Assembly (NCBI GenBank): GCA_029531795.1
Contig: JAPEIS010000007.1
Span: 62,001-126,000, forward strand
Source of the DNA: Sclerotinia nivalis
Taxonomy: Eukaryota; Ascomycota; Leotiomycetes; Helotiales; Sclerotiniaceae
Direction of reading: 5' to 3'
DNA: 64,000 bases
Below are positions 45,227 to 57,980 of the stretch, piece after piece (positions within the stretch are counted from its first letter, which is position 1; every line of letters starts with the position of its first letter). The translations under genes were made by a program, and so were the position numbers. Below the pieces are notes generated by a model. It was given only the letters and a program-made list of their open reading frames with translations. It searched no databases and was not told the origin of the DNA.

Positions 45227-46396
45227 ATGACATTATACAAACCATTTGGCGGGGGTAGAGAAAAAGAATTTGAGGCGCATGTTCCCAAAGAAGAAGATTT
45301 CTTACTATGTCACAATTGTGGATGGAATGCAAGCTCTCAGCAACATACTGCTTATATTAGTCATGTTAAATGTAAGCCCAGCTCCAGTAGAGGTTTATGG
45401 TTCATCGGCGATAAGTATGTTTTGAAAGAAAGAAGTCTTTACCATTGGGGACAGGAAGACTATGTGGGTGCTGAATACTCAATAACCAAATTTTTGAGCG
45501 AGAATACGACTATACCTGTGCCCAAAGTCATAAGTTACTGGAAGGATAGTACAAGTCATTTTATTTTGATGGAAAAGATGCCAGGTGAAACTCTAGCGGT
45601 AGCTTTAGCTAAGGGTCACATTAAGGGTAGTCAGCTTAGGACCATCATGAAAGAAGTGGTCGAATATCTTGTGCAATTACGCAAATTTACTTCGACGAGA
45701 ATTGAAGATCCAGATGGTTTACCTATAAGAGACATTCATTTAGGCTCTCCCTGTAACAAAGTACTCTTCGTTACGGAAGATGTTGACGAATGGTGGGCTC
45801 GTACTGAACCTCGATTAAAATACAATCCATCGGAAGAATGGAAGAAGGATTTTAAGGAGCAATATCCTGTGAAAGGGGGACCCTACGTACTCACGCATGG
45901 CGACTTGGATCCGACTAATATTATGGTCAAAGATGGACATGTTTCCGGTCTCATCGATTGGGAACGTGGTGGTTATCTTCCTGAATGGTGGGAGGCCATG
46001 GCAACTGACCATATACCTAACCCGGCCCACGATAGGCTGCTTCGCGAGATGGTAAAACAAATTGGGCCATTTCCAGACGAAATAGAAAAGTATGACGAAA
46101 TAAAAAAGTTTTTTGGAAAGTATGAAAGCTGGGTTACGGATTACCCTCCGGTGCAAGTTATACCTAGGCCTGACTGGGATCCATGGCGTTATATGGTATG
46201 TACCAACTATCGTCGATATCACGAAGAATTCACAGCCGGGTATAGGAGGACCGTTAATAAACTAGATAAGCTTAAGCAAGAGGCAAAACAAGCGGCCAAA
46301 CAAGCGGCCAAACAAGAGGCTGAGGAAGATGCGGCTTTCAAGGCTTTCAAAGCTCTAAGTTTGGAGGAAAGGGAAAAGTTAAAGAACAAGGATTAG
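45227..46396 (+). CDS. APH-family (aminoglycoside phosphotransferase-fold) kinase-like protein
   Basis: Single exon, 389 aa. Has the bi-lobed phosphotransferase fold: N-lobe VPKVISYW and HFILMEKMPGETL, a Brenner-type catalytic loop HGDLDPTNIMV at about residues 224-234 (Asp in HGD as base, Asn binding metal), and IDWERGGYLPEWWE at about 243-256 as the metal-binding Asp region. The YLPEWWE block is typical of the large fungal APH families, whose substrates are mostly unknown. The C-terminus has an Ala/Lys repeat (KQAAKQAAKQEAEED) that may form a helix. The N-terminus carries a CHNCG pair but no complete zinc site. It converges on the zinc-ribbon gene. Confidence 0.88.
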   Translation: MTLYKPFGGGREKEFEAHVPKEEDFLLCHNCGWNASSQQHTAYISHVKCKPSSSRGLWFIGDKYVLKERSLYHWGQEDYVGAEYSITKFLSENTTIPVPKVISYWKDSTSHFILMEKMPGETLAVALAKGHIKGSQLRTIMKEVVEYLVQLRKFTSTRIEDPDGLPIRDIHLGSPCNKVLFVTEDVDEWWARTEPRLKYNPSEEWKKDFKEQYPVKGGPYVLTHGDLDPTNIMVKDGHVSGLIDWERGGYLPEWWEAMATDHIPNPAHDRLLREMVKQIGPFPDEIEKYDEIKKFFGKYESWVTDYPPVQVIPRPDWDPWRYMVCTNYRRYHEEFTAGYRRTVNKLDKLKQEAKQAAKQAAKQEAEEDAAFKAFKALSLEEREKLKNKD

Positions 46397-46758
46397 ATTG
46401 ATTCCTACATATGTTGAATAGTGTATGGTTAACCAATACCATTCATCCGTCTTTTTATCATATTGCGAATTTCCCAAAACAAAAAACTCCCGTCTCCACA
46501 TCATATTATACTCTTACATTGGCTCCCAAATATCCCTCCCATCTCTTCTCATGCCCCTACAAAGGTAATTCGAGTTTAGCAGACTTGACACTATCCTGCG
46601 GGTTCGAGGATACGATATTGCGCGCAGCGGAAACCCTGACGTTGTCTTTGCCATTCTCCTTACCAAGCACAATCAAACATTTGATACCATAGAACTCAAT
46701 CTGCACCACCATACACGAAAGCTTCTTATCCTGCTTCTCCTTATCCTGCTTCTTCTTA
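46397..46758. other. Short convergent gap, may hold the end of the zinc-ribbon gene
   Basis: About 360 bp between the APH-like stop and the annotated stop of the minus-strand zinc-ribbon gene. A minus-strand frame continues here to 46557 and may be the true C-terminal part of that gene after a one-base shift. Confidence 0.5.
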
Positions 46759-47040
46759 TCATGTTTCTTCCCACCCCGTTTCCCCCTTATCCTGTTTCTT
46801 TTTATCTCCTTTCTTTTTATCTTGATCCTCATCATCCTCATCATCCTCATCAGTTGTTTCCAGAAGATCATCAAACATCTTCACACGCCCTTCATGAACT
46901 AAACTCGCGATTTTCCAATTATCGTCGCCATGGTGGACAGTGATGCGTTCGATGTCTTGTTCGCCTGGTAGGACAGCCTTACAGCGATCACAGATCTTCA
47001 TTTCTGAGATGTTGGTGTAGGAACAGAAGTAACAGGACAT
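46759..47040 (-). CDS. Small zinc-ribbon-like protein, possibly frameshifted
   Basis: As read, 93 aa. The N-terminus MSCYFCSYTNISEMKICDRC has two CxxC pairs spaced like a RanBP2-type or rubredoxin-like zinc knuckle. The middle part reads ITVHHGDDNWKIASLVHEG, then an acidic run (TDEDDEDDEDQD) and a KKKGDKKKQDK run. The frame then ends after a run of five C on the plus strand (46782-46786). In the neighbouring frame (stop at 46557) the same lysine pattern resumes as KKHDKKKQDKEKQDKK and continues for about 50 residues. A one-base slip in the run would join them. Function is not recognised. Confidence 0.6.
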   Translation of the reverse strand: MSCYFCSYTNISEMKICDRCKAVLPGEQDIERITVHHGDDNWKIASLVHEGRVKMFDDLLETTDEDDEDDEDQDKKKGDKKKQDKGETGWEET

Positions 47041-50000
47041 TTTTAGTGATTATTGTGTATCAAGATCTGATGTTTAAGTCGTTCGCCGCGAGAGGTGGAC
47101 TGTGGTGAGGATGTGGGAATCTGTGGATCGCGAGCTAATTGGAAGTTAGCGGGACGAAGGGCAGGAATTTATGAAGAAGATAAACGATAGGAGACGGGTA
47201 CTTACGTAGATTGGCTTTTTGTCCCTTGTGTAAAACAAGCAAGTGATATGATGGAGTTGTATATCGCTCCGGACGGGGATTTACTTTTGAAATGCTCGTG
47301 AAATTTGTTCTTGATCGATTTGATTTTTCCAATTTCCCGTGTCGAGAATGTACTGATGAATGTTGCCCCTTCCAGCTGTTGGTTATTTTCCGAATGAAGG
47401 GCGAATCTTGAATGATATATATATTCGAAGAGGGAGGCTTCAAGTATCGGGATTTAGCGGGCAAAATTTTTGAAAGCCCGTCTATTTTGTTTCGAAACGT
47501 TGATACGATGGCAGATGAACGAAGTTATTGATTGGTAAAGACCATAAAACAGGAGTTTAATTGATCTGATACTCTCTCCCCTGTGAAATGCACTCATATC
47601 GGAGTCCCAACAGAGATTATGGCAACTCGAATGTAAAATTCGGAGAGCTGCCAAGAAAAAGAATATTCCAGATGAATGATAGTATAACGGAACAACGAGA
47701 CATTTGAGTAAGCTATGATTCAAACTTTTGAAAGCTTAAAGGGGTGGAAACGGAAGGCTGAAGCCTTTCGTTAACGATTTATTAATAGCCGTTCATTGTC
47801 AGACATCTTCTCATGGTGATTCATAACCTTCATATGATTTAGCTACTTTCATCAAGGTTCACTGTTCACCTCTTCCCCTGTTTCTTGTAATCCTTGAGTT
47901 CGAGATACCAATCAAAAGCGCACGAGAATAAATGTGCCCAATACAGCTTTGCAGACCTCAAAGGAAGAGTGAGATATTGTGTCTACTAAACACGTACATT
48001 GCACAATCCTGTTCAAAGCCACATCTTCAAAATACAACATGTGATGTCCCGCGATGTATACTAATTCTATGGCATCCAGGATCACTTCGAACCGACTCTC
48101 TACTTTTTGTTAACATGCTCTACATCCAATAAAAGAAATCCATTCATCAGTGTAAACTTACAATATTCTTTGAACACTACAATAAACTGTGCTAGATGTC
48201 ACATATCACGGAAGATATCCAACACCGCAGAAGATATTTGTATAGACTTATTTTTCAGCAAGAACATTCAATTGGGTAAGAGCATACATATCCGAAGTGA
48301 ACCATATGGGAGATGTTGACGAAAAGGGCCCACTTAACATCGCAACCATCGAAAGCAACCATCGAAATGTGAACTCATGTAATAGTCGGCGCTCTATGAC
48401 TCAGCCTCCTCAGCCTGCTACTGTCGCAGTCGAGTAAAGCGAGTTGTCCTCCATTAATTTTGATGCTGTCAAGGAGAATGCCATGATCTCCGATGATCTA
48501 CAGGCTACGAAAAACGTCTTCTTTGTGTAGAATCTTATCGATCTCATATTCGATGAGAAAATACTATTCTTATCTTAGTTTTCCGATGTTTAATATTCTC
48601 TTAGTCAAAACAGGGGATTTCAGATAGTATAGGAAATATAAGCGAGATGACAGGGTTTATCTAAGTATCTTTCTTTTTCTTAAACAGAAAGATAATTTTG
48701 ATAGTGAAAGATTCTATCACGAATTTGAATAATATCCGATGAGTCCGGTCCAGAACTCTTACATATTTCTACATGATTTCGAGAGTCCTTTTTGGTAACA
48801 ATTTCAGGCTTTTCTATGATCAAATTAATCGTAAGTATAAGCAAGCAAAATCCGTATATCATGACTAGATTTTGGCCATGATAAAAAGGGCACGAAAATA
48901 CCTTAGGGCTCCTCGAATGAATCAGATCTCGGAATTATCTTCAAAAAACCATGCGACATGGAATGTCACCCATCAAGTCGTTCAGAAACACGGGTCTTGG
49001 TGTATTGCGGGAACTCACAGATGCGAATCGCGTGGATCATTCTTGGAATGTTCTTTCAAGACAAACGACCAAAAAGCTGGTGCAGATATCCAATGATGGT
49101 ATTTGTCTGAGAAGGTGGTGGTAGAGGCAGAGGCGTCGGGTAGCTGAGATCGATACATTGTTGTTGTCGGCTATGACCGTCAAACATGCTTGGGTGGGAA
49201 GCGGTATGCTGTAATGTGAAACTTCTAGTTCAATTCCGTTGAAGAGAAAACCGTCCGGGTTTAACATTTGGCAGGTTTCGGTATCGTATGATTGATAATA
49301 AATGGAAAGATAGATGTAGTGGATGTATACGTGCTAATCGCGCTTGATATTTATTTGATGCGATGACCTTGAGAGACTAGTAATAATTATATTTGTTTAG
49401 AGATGAAAAAAGCACGGATTTATATCTCTTCCCCAACATTAAAGGCCTCTCATGCTCTCATTCGACTTTCAAATTCCATTCAAATACATCTGAGCCGAAT
49501 CATAAATCCTCCGATCCAAATCGTCTATTTTGACCAACCCATCAGATGCTATTTTCAGTATATTCCCATCAACAGTGTCAAAGCATGCGAATCAAAAATT
49601 TCTCGCCAAGGTGCACCCACTTCGTCGTTAATATTGCCATAAGGAAAGGTCTTGGATTTTTGAAAAAGCTACGCTGGGAATGTTAGTCCTTCAATGTTTT
49701 ATTTCTAAAAAATTTAGTAGATCCATTGGTTAGTTATTGGGTCAAATGGTTCACGGAGATAAGTTTTTGGGTGGTGTTGAATGAGATGACTTTACGCTGC
49801 TCAAGTTCTCCTAGTTTGTCTAGAATTGAGGTAAGGGGTTCGATCTGCGGTAGAAATTTTGTGTCGTTGATGGAGGCTCACTCTACGGAGGCGGGGGCTG
49901 CGGAGGTGGTTTGTATGGAGGTGATTGGTACGGTGGTTGTTGATGCGGAGGTGGCTGGTACCGAATTATTGTTCTCAGACATGATTTCTGAATTTTGGAG

Positions 50001-51206
50001 ATTTATGTATGTGTATTGGGAAGTGGAGTGAGATGATATGAAAGAATATGAAGCTTCGGTTTCGATCTCAAAGAGTGCGCAGGTTCAGAAAGTAGACTGG
50101 TTCGCGATATGTGAGGTACGTTGAATGGCTGATGAATGGATAGAAAGATTTGGTTGAGGCACTTTTCGGCCTTAATGGGAGGTTTCCGGGTTTAGGCTTC
50201 CGTAGGAAGAATGGAAGGCTGTTTCTGTGGGTGTTGATATCTTGTACGAAAGTAAAACAGAAAAGTGAAGCATACCTAAATCAAATCATTCATAGTAAAG
50301 GTGTTTGTGCCATCATCACAAAAACAAGCCACTGATGGAGCCATATATTTCTCAACCAGAGATATCATATTCGGAGTCATCATGTGGTAAAGATATCTGA
50401 GTCTAGGAAGCTCTGAACACTGCGTATCGTATAAACAACGAAAATTATACAATCATTTATAAATAAAGGAAAGAAGAAACCTTTATTACTCAATAAAATG
50501 GACACGATGCATTTGAACGCGATACATTTGAACGCGATACATTTGAACGCGATACATGCGAACACGATATTTGTGAATACAACAAATGAATGCAAAAGAA
50601 CAAGTGAATGTTATAGAAAGAAAGGGAAGAATATACGAAAACATAATCTCGATAAATCAAGCTTGAGGTCAACAAAGCAAGAAAAAGAAGGGAAGTAAGG
50701 ATGAAGGGGGGTTGAGTGGATGAAGAAATTGCAATGCAAGCAGAATTTCGGAAAATATCGAAGTCTATATCACATATCCAAATGATCAATAGAAATTACG
50801 AAACTCTCTCCAAATGCGAGAACAGTCGCGCGTATATTCATAGGAACGCACTGTTTTTGAATCAGAACTCTCCTATAACCCAAATAATTTGAAGACATAA
50901 GACTCACTCGAGTCAAAATCATCGCTCAATTTCCGACCAAAAGAAACTTCTTCCAGCAGATCCTTCATGCATTATGCAGCCCCATGATTGGCCAAATGGA
51001 AGGTTGACACAATTAACTCATTCTGTAAACTAATTTTGATATCACCAGAGCCTCTGAACTCCTCGCGTACATGCATACATTCATCGTTCGTCCCTCTATT
51101 CATCCATCTTGCTCTGCCATAAATCAACACGTGATCAGTACACCCAAGATCTTGTATTCTGCGTTGTCCCCCCCCACTCCCTAAAACCTATTGAATTTCC
51201 TCAAAT
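47041..51206. other. Long intergenic region, no gene supported
   Basis: About 4.2 kb. All ORFs are 110 aa or less and unrecognised. A short minus-strand frame near 49980-49880 starts MSENNNSVPATSA, and another frame of the same DNA reads YQPPPHQQPPYQSPPYKPPP, a proline/tyrosine-rich pattern that could be the relic or exon of a small PPPY-rich protein. A stop lies just upstream in that frame and no splice model fits well, so I leave it uncalled. The right part holds the MCM3 3' UTR. Confidence 0.45.
50504..50568. repeat. 15-bp tandem repeat, about four copies
   Basis: Unit CGATACATTTGAACG repeated about four times with decay at the right end. The period is five codons, so both strands show repeating short ORFs (HLNAI units); these are not called as genes. 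Confidence 0.92.
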
Positions 51207-53962
<2,756 letters not shown>

Positions 53963-55398
53963 TGTAAAGAACAGATCTGGTTATCCTCAGGTGTGGTGTT
54001 AAGATCAAACCTAAAGCTGTGGTGGTTTGTTGTTGAAGTTAAAGAGGGGCGACGATAATGGGTTGCTGTGGTGTTGACAATCGCGAAATTTCAATTCAAA
54101 AGGAGAAATCGCGTGGAAACGCGTGTTGGGCGCGTAAAGTGGTTTTCATGACCCCGTGATTGAACCATCTTTATTCAATGATTCATGATATCAACATCAC
54201 GTGCACCACACAACCATCATCCGTACTTGAATCGAATTCCCCATTACATACAGTTCTTCTCAACGAAATTTAGGACTCCACAGAACTATGCGAATTCCTG
54301 CAAATTGTCTGATATCGATATACGCCATGAAGTACTCCAGCCATTAAAATCAACTCAACAAATCTACAAGACTCAACCCTCTTCATCAAGTTCGCAACAA
54401 AGCTACTGTATATTCTACTCTTGTCTCTACTCTTGTATCCCCTTGACTCGACCTAGGCTTTTATCTGGAGATTCCTTCGTTGTAAGACTTACTTTCATGA
54501 TAATGGTGTATATACATATAGTCAATTCGGTAGGTACTATATATCTTTCTCTTAAGCCTCCATTTCATTTGAATCGATTCGATTTTCCAGATCTCAGAAG
54601 TCAATTCGGCCCATTCCAACTATACCCGCTATTTTCGCTCCTGAAGTACTCCATATTAGATATTAGACAAGATCAAACTGAAAGTTTGAATTGACTCTCT
54701 GTCAGTGAACTACCAATCTCTGTTCTTTGAATATTTAAGTTCTTACTCAGACTCAGTGTTCGTTTCTGAAATATATAATATAAAGTCTGTTTGCATATGA
54801 ATTCTCTTTTGCTCTCAGGAATAGTGAGAAAGTATCAATCTTATATTCCTTCAATATAGTAATTTTATCTCCATGATGATTTAAGATTAGAGCAAGATCA
54901 AATGAACTATTCGAGATTCAAAAACTTTTTTGATCACACACCAAATAGTATCCATATACTTCACTCTTTCTTTTCCATCAAACTGATTGATTGATTGATT
55001 GATTAAATTAACGTCTACACTGAGTCTAAGACTATCTAAGACGGTTAGAGGCTCTTTATGCCCAGTATAATAGTAAATGGCAGAACATTTCTTAAACAAG
55101 GAACCTTCCTATCACCCATACTAGATTCGTATTTCTATCACCTATAGCTTCACTCAAGCCCCTGATGAATCCCAGCGCAATTTAATCTTCATGTATGGAT
55201 GTGTCTATATGGGGTCATTTGTTTGACCTACTTTGCATCCCTTTCCATCAGTCTGAAAAACAGTCAATTGTCATGACATCAATTATATAATCTAATCAAT
55301 CGTCTATCTGGAGCCCCTTGTTATCATCTACTTCTCCCCCATTCCATTAATTGAGATAGATCCCCCTCTAAACAATCCAACAATCCCACACACAATAT
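53963..55398. other. Intergenic region with retroelement fragment
   Basis: About 1.4 kb between the MCM3 start and the MAK32-like stop. The left part should hold the MCM3 promoter. A 169-aa plus-strand ORF at 54185-54694 has no recognisable motif and biased composition; I do not call it. A truncated retroelement copy lies at 54984-55062. Confidence 0.5.
54984..55062 (-). mobile_element. Truncated 3' end of the same non-LTR retroelement (copy C)
   Basis: An (ATTG)n tract (about 54984-55004 on the plus strand) runs into AACGTCTACACTGAGTCTAA and GACTATCTAAGACGGTTAGA, matching the 3' end of copy A with a few C-to-T type changes (for example GGACGGCTAG has become AGACGGTTAG). Homology fades after GGCTCTTTATG, so only about the last 80 bp are present, as expected for a 5'-truncated insertion. 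No convincing target-site duplication was found. Confidence 0.78.
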
Positions 55399-57257
55399 CT
55401 ACCTAGAAGGCGGCTCTGAAGGGTTTATGTTCACTCTCCCCATAAACTCCCTCAATCTCTCTTCAACCACGACTCCATTCCACGTTTCCTCTTTTTCCTC
55501 CGCTTCTCCTTCCTCTACCCCCTCCCCATAATCCCTAATTCCCAATTCCGGTACACCCACCTGCTCAATTGCAAAACTAGCCGCTACAGCTCCCCAACAA
55601 CTAGCCTCTATGATACCTTTTCCCCTCGCCAACGCAATTGCCAGACCACCTAAAAATGTATTCCCGCCTCCCGTCGGATCTACGACTTTACTTTTCTCCT
55701 CCTCTTCACCCCCTCCCTCTCCACCACCCTGATGAAAAGCCGGAATCCACTTCTCAATCCCCGGATCCACAGGAGTATAATTATTCCTTTCGAATTCTAT
55801 TTCCCCACTATCACTCAATAATCCCGCGAATAAATCTTCCATATTCATATCTAGGGTTAATCCACCTCTAGATCTATTTGCTGGACGTTTTCTCCGACTT
55901 TTACTAACGCGTCTACTTCTTCCTCCATTTTTGGCAACATAACATCCTAGTGCTCCGCAACGAACAACGATGGAATAGGATTGGAGGGGCATGGATGCGA
56001 GTAATTGTTCGCATGAGCGCTCTACGGCTTCTGTGGAGATTTCTCCTGAGGGAGTAAGGCCTAGGTCTTGATCACCCATGAATCCGGCTAATTCGGAGTG
56101 ATTGGGTGAGAGGACGTCGATGTATGGGAGGACGTTGGTACAGTTTAGGAGTTCATCTGGTGTACAGAGATCTGGGACTGGTTCCCAAATAAAAAGAGGT
56201 TTTGGATGATCTGGAGAATGAGATTTGCGGAGTGATAGGATGCGTGTTATGAGATCTATGCAACGATTTGGAGAACAAATGAGATGAAAGGATTTTGAGA
56301 ATAAAAGTGGTGAATGGGATGATAAGGATGTTTCGTCGAGTCGGAGTTTCGGGGTAGTGTATTTGAAAGATCGGACTTCGTTACTGTCGTAACCATTCCA
56401 GCCCCGGGTTGTGAGACGGGTGAGATCGGTACGTATTAGACATGATGTTTGCCATTGGGCTATTTGGTCGGATATTGATGGGGGAAAATCGGATCCTTTG
56501 TCGACTATCCAGGAAATTGTTTTGGAGAGGGGTGGTGGGGAGAAGAGTCGGGCTCCTAAGGCGGAATAGGAACCGGCGCCACCGAGGATATCGTATACTG
56601 ATGGATTTGGTGGGAGGTAGTGTATTTCATCTAGATGGAATGTTAATATGGGAATCAAGATTAAATGTGGTCATATCATGTTATCACCATGAGAAATGAA
56701 GTATGAATTATGGTCATTTCATTAGATATCTCATCCTTGATCATGGAGGGTAAAATACCGGATAAAACCGGATAAAAAAGTATAATCCCCATTCTCGCAA
56801 ACAATAAGATTTTAAAGAAACGTATCATTTCAAGAGAGATTTCACGACTTCATGATATACTCCCAAACTCATATGTCGTGTTGTTCATGCATGAGGTACA
56901 TTGATTGGATTTGGTCTCACCAATTTTAAGGGTTCAACCATAAACATCTCAACCGTTTCACGAATATGGCCAACAGTTATGATCTCAAGTAGAAAATTTG
57001 TATGAAATCAACTTAGATATCACTAGATATAAGATAATATGAATTTGAAGCTTCGTGACGTGAATATATCGGTAGACTTTGACATATCTTTCCACAAGTC
57101 TCAAGATGATCAATTCTCTGAGACTTCTCAGGTGCTTTTTATGCATCTCAATTTAACCTAACTAACTGTAAAGTAAGAAACACATACCAATTATAAACAT
57201 TCCAAGAGTACAAAAATCAATCTCTTGATCAGAAGGTATTTGATCATCCTTATCCAT
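55399..57257 (-). CDS. MAK32-like PfkB-family protein
   Basis: PfkB/ribokinase-fold protein related to yeast Mak32; the substrate is unknown. Model (minus): 57257-57188 joined to 56630-55399; 1302 nt, 433 aa. Exon 1 encodes MDKDDQIPSDQEIDFCTLGMFII, and the splice gives DEIHYLPPNPSVYDILGGAGSYSALGARL; the first PfkB signature (YDILGGAGSY) and the continuous TLGMFIIDEIH block support the join. The C-terminal signature reads VVDPTGGGNTFLGG where active PfkB kinases have DTxGAGD, so the usual catalytic Asp is Asn. I recall the same in fungal Mak32 homologues, so it may not be a normal kinase. A lysine/arginine-rich insert (SRRVSKSRRKRPANRS) sits at about residues 270-290. The 557-bp intron is about ten times the local norm. 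Confidence 0.87.
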
Positions 57258-57980
57258 ATTTAAGAAGGTATACCGGGTATTAAAGAAGTTATGAATTGTA
57301 TAGGTCAAGTTTGTTGACGAGGTTGAGAATTTAATGAGTGTAAGTAGTAAAGTTAAGTAAATATAAGGTGTCACAATTCAAAGGGTTAGCGGCAGCCTTG
57401 TAATACGGGATCGTGAATTATGTAATCCACTGTGACCGAATTACCGAAAAGAAGTTGTACTTCCGTATTATCTATATCTAGATAGGTAAAGGTCCGGGTA
57501 ATAGGTAAGTTGGCAGGTAGTTGATTAGTTGGTAGGTAATTGGTAGGTAATTGGTAGGTAATTGGTAAGTAACCATAAGTGGATAAATAAATCATTCATA
57601 TTTACCTTGCACACCTTAGGTTACTTACACCTTGCGTCCACATAAACATAAACATCTGTTCTTCCTCTTACTCTCAATCACCCCTCTCTAACTCTCTATT
57701 TATTTGCTTAATTGTATTATATGAGCTTCATATTGTTGCTCAATATACATATATACCTTTGCAAATTAATAGAGAGTCTTCCCTTGTCCTCTTCATAAAT
57801 TCTTCATCCTTGGTTTCATGTTAATCGGATTTATTCAAATTATTGGAAACAATTTACCCTCCCTTCTCCTTCCCCTTGCATTAGAACAAGAACAGCAAAC
57901 AAACCACCTCTCCACACCTTCTCAACAGGAATCTGGAACGAAAAAGACTTTAGCTACGAAAGGGGTCCCTGCAGTTCAAT
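57258..57980. promoter_or_regulatory. Divergent intergenic region, MAK32-like / CAP
   Basis: About 720 bp between divergent starts, expected to hold both promoters. Carries a short tandem repeat of TAGGTAATTGG (about 57530-57570, three copies plus related flanks). CT-rich stretches near 57656-57700 and 57850-57930 look like a fungal core promoter and leader for CAP. Confidence 0.5.

Noticed and set aside
54185..54694. 169-aa plus-strand ORF
   Set aside because: No motif, no homologue recalled, Ser/Leu/Tyr-biased composition as in random AT-rich frames, and no splice or promoter support.
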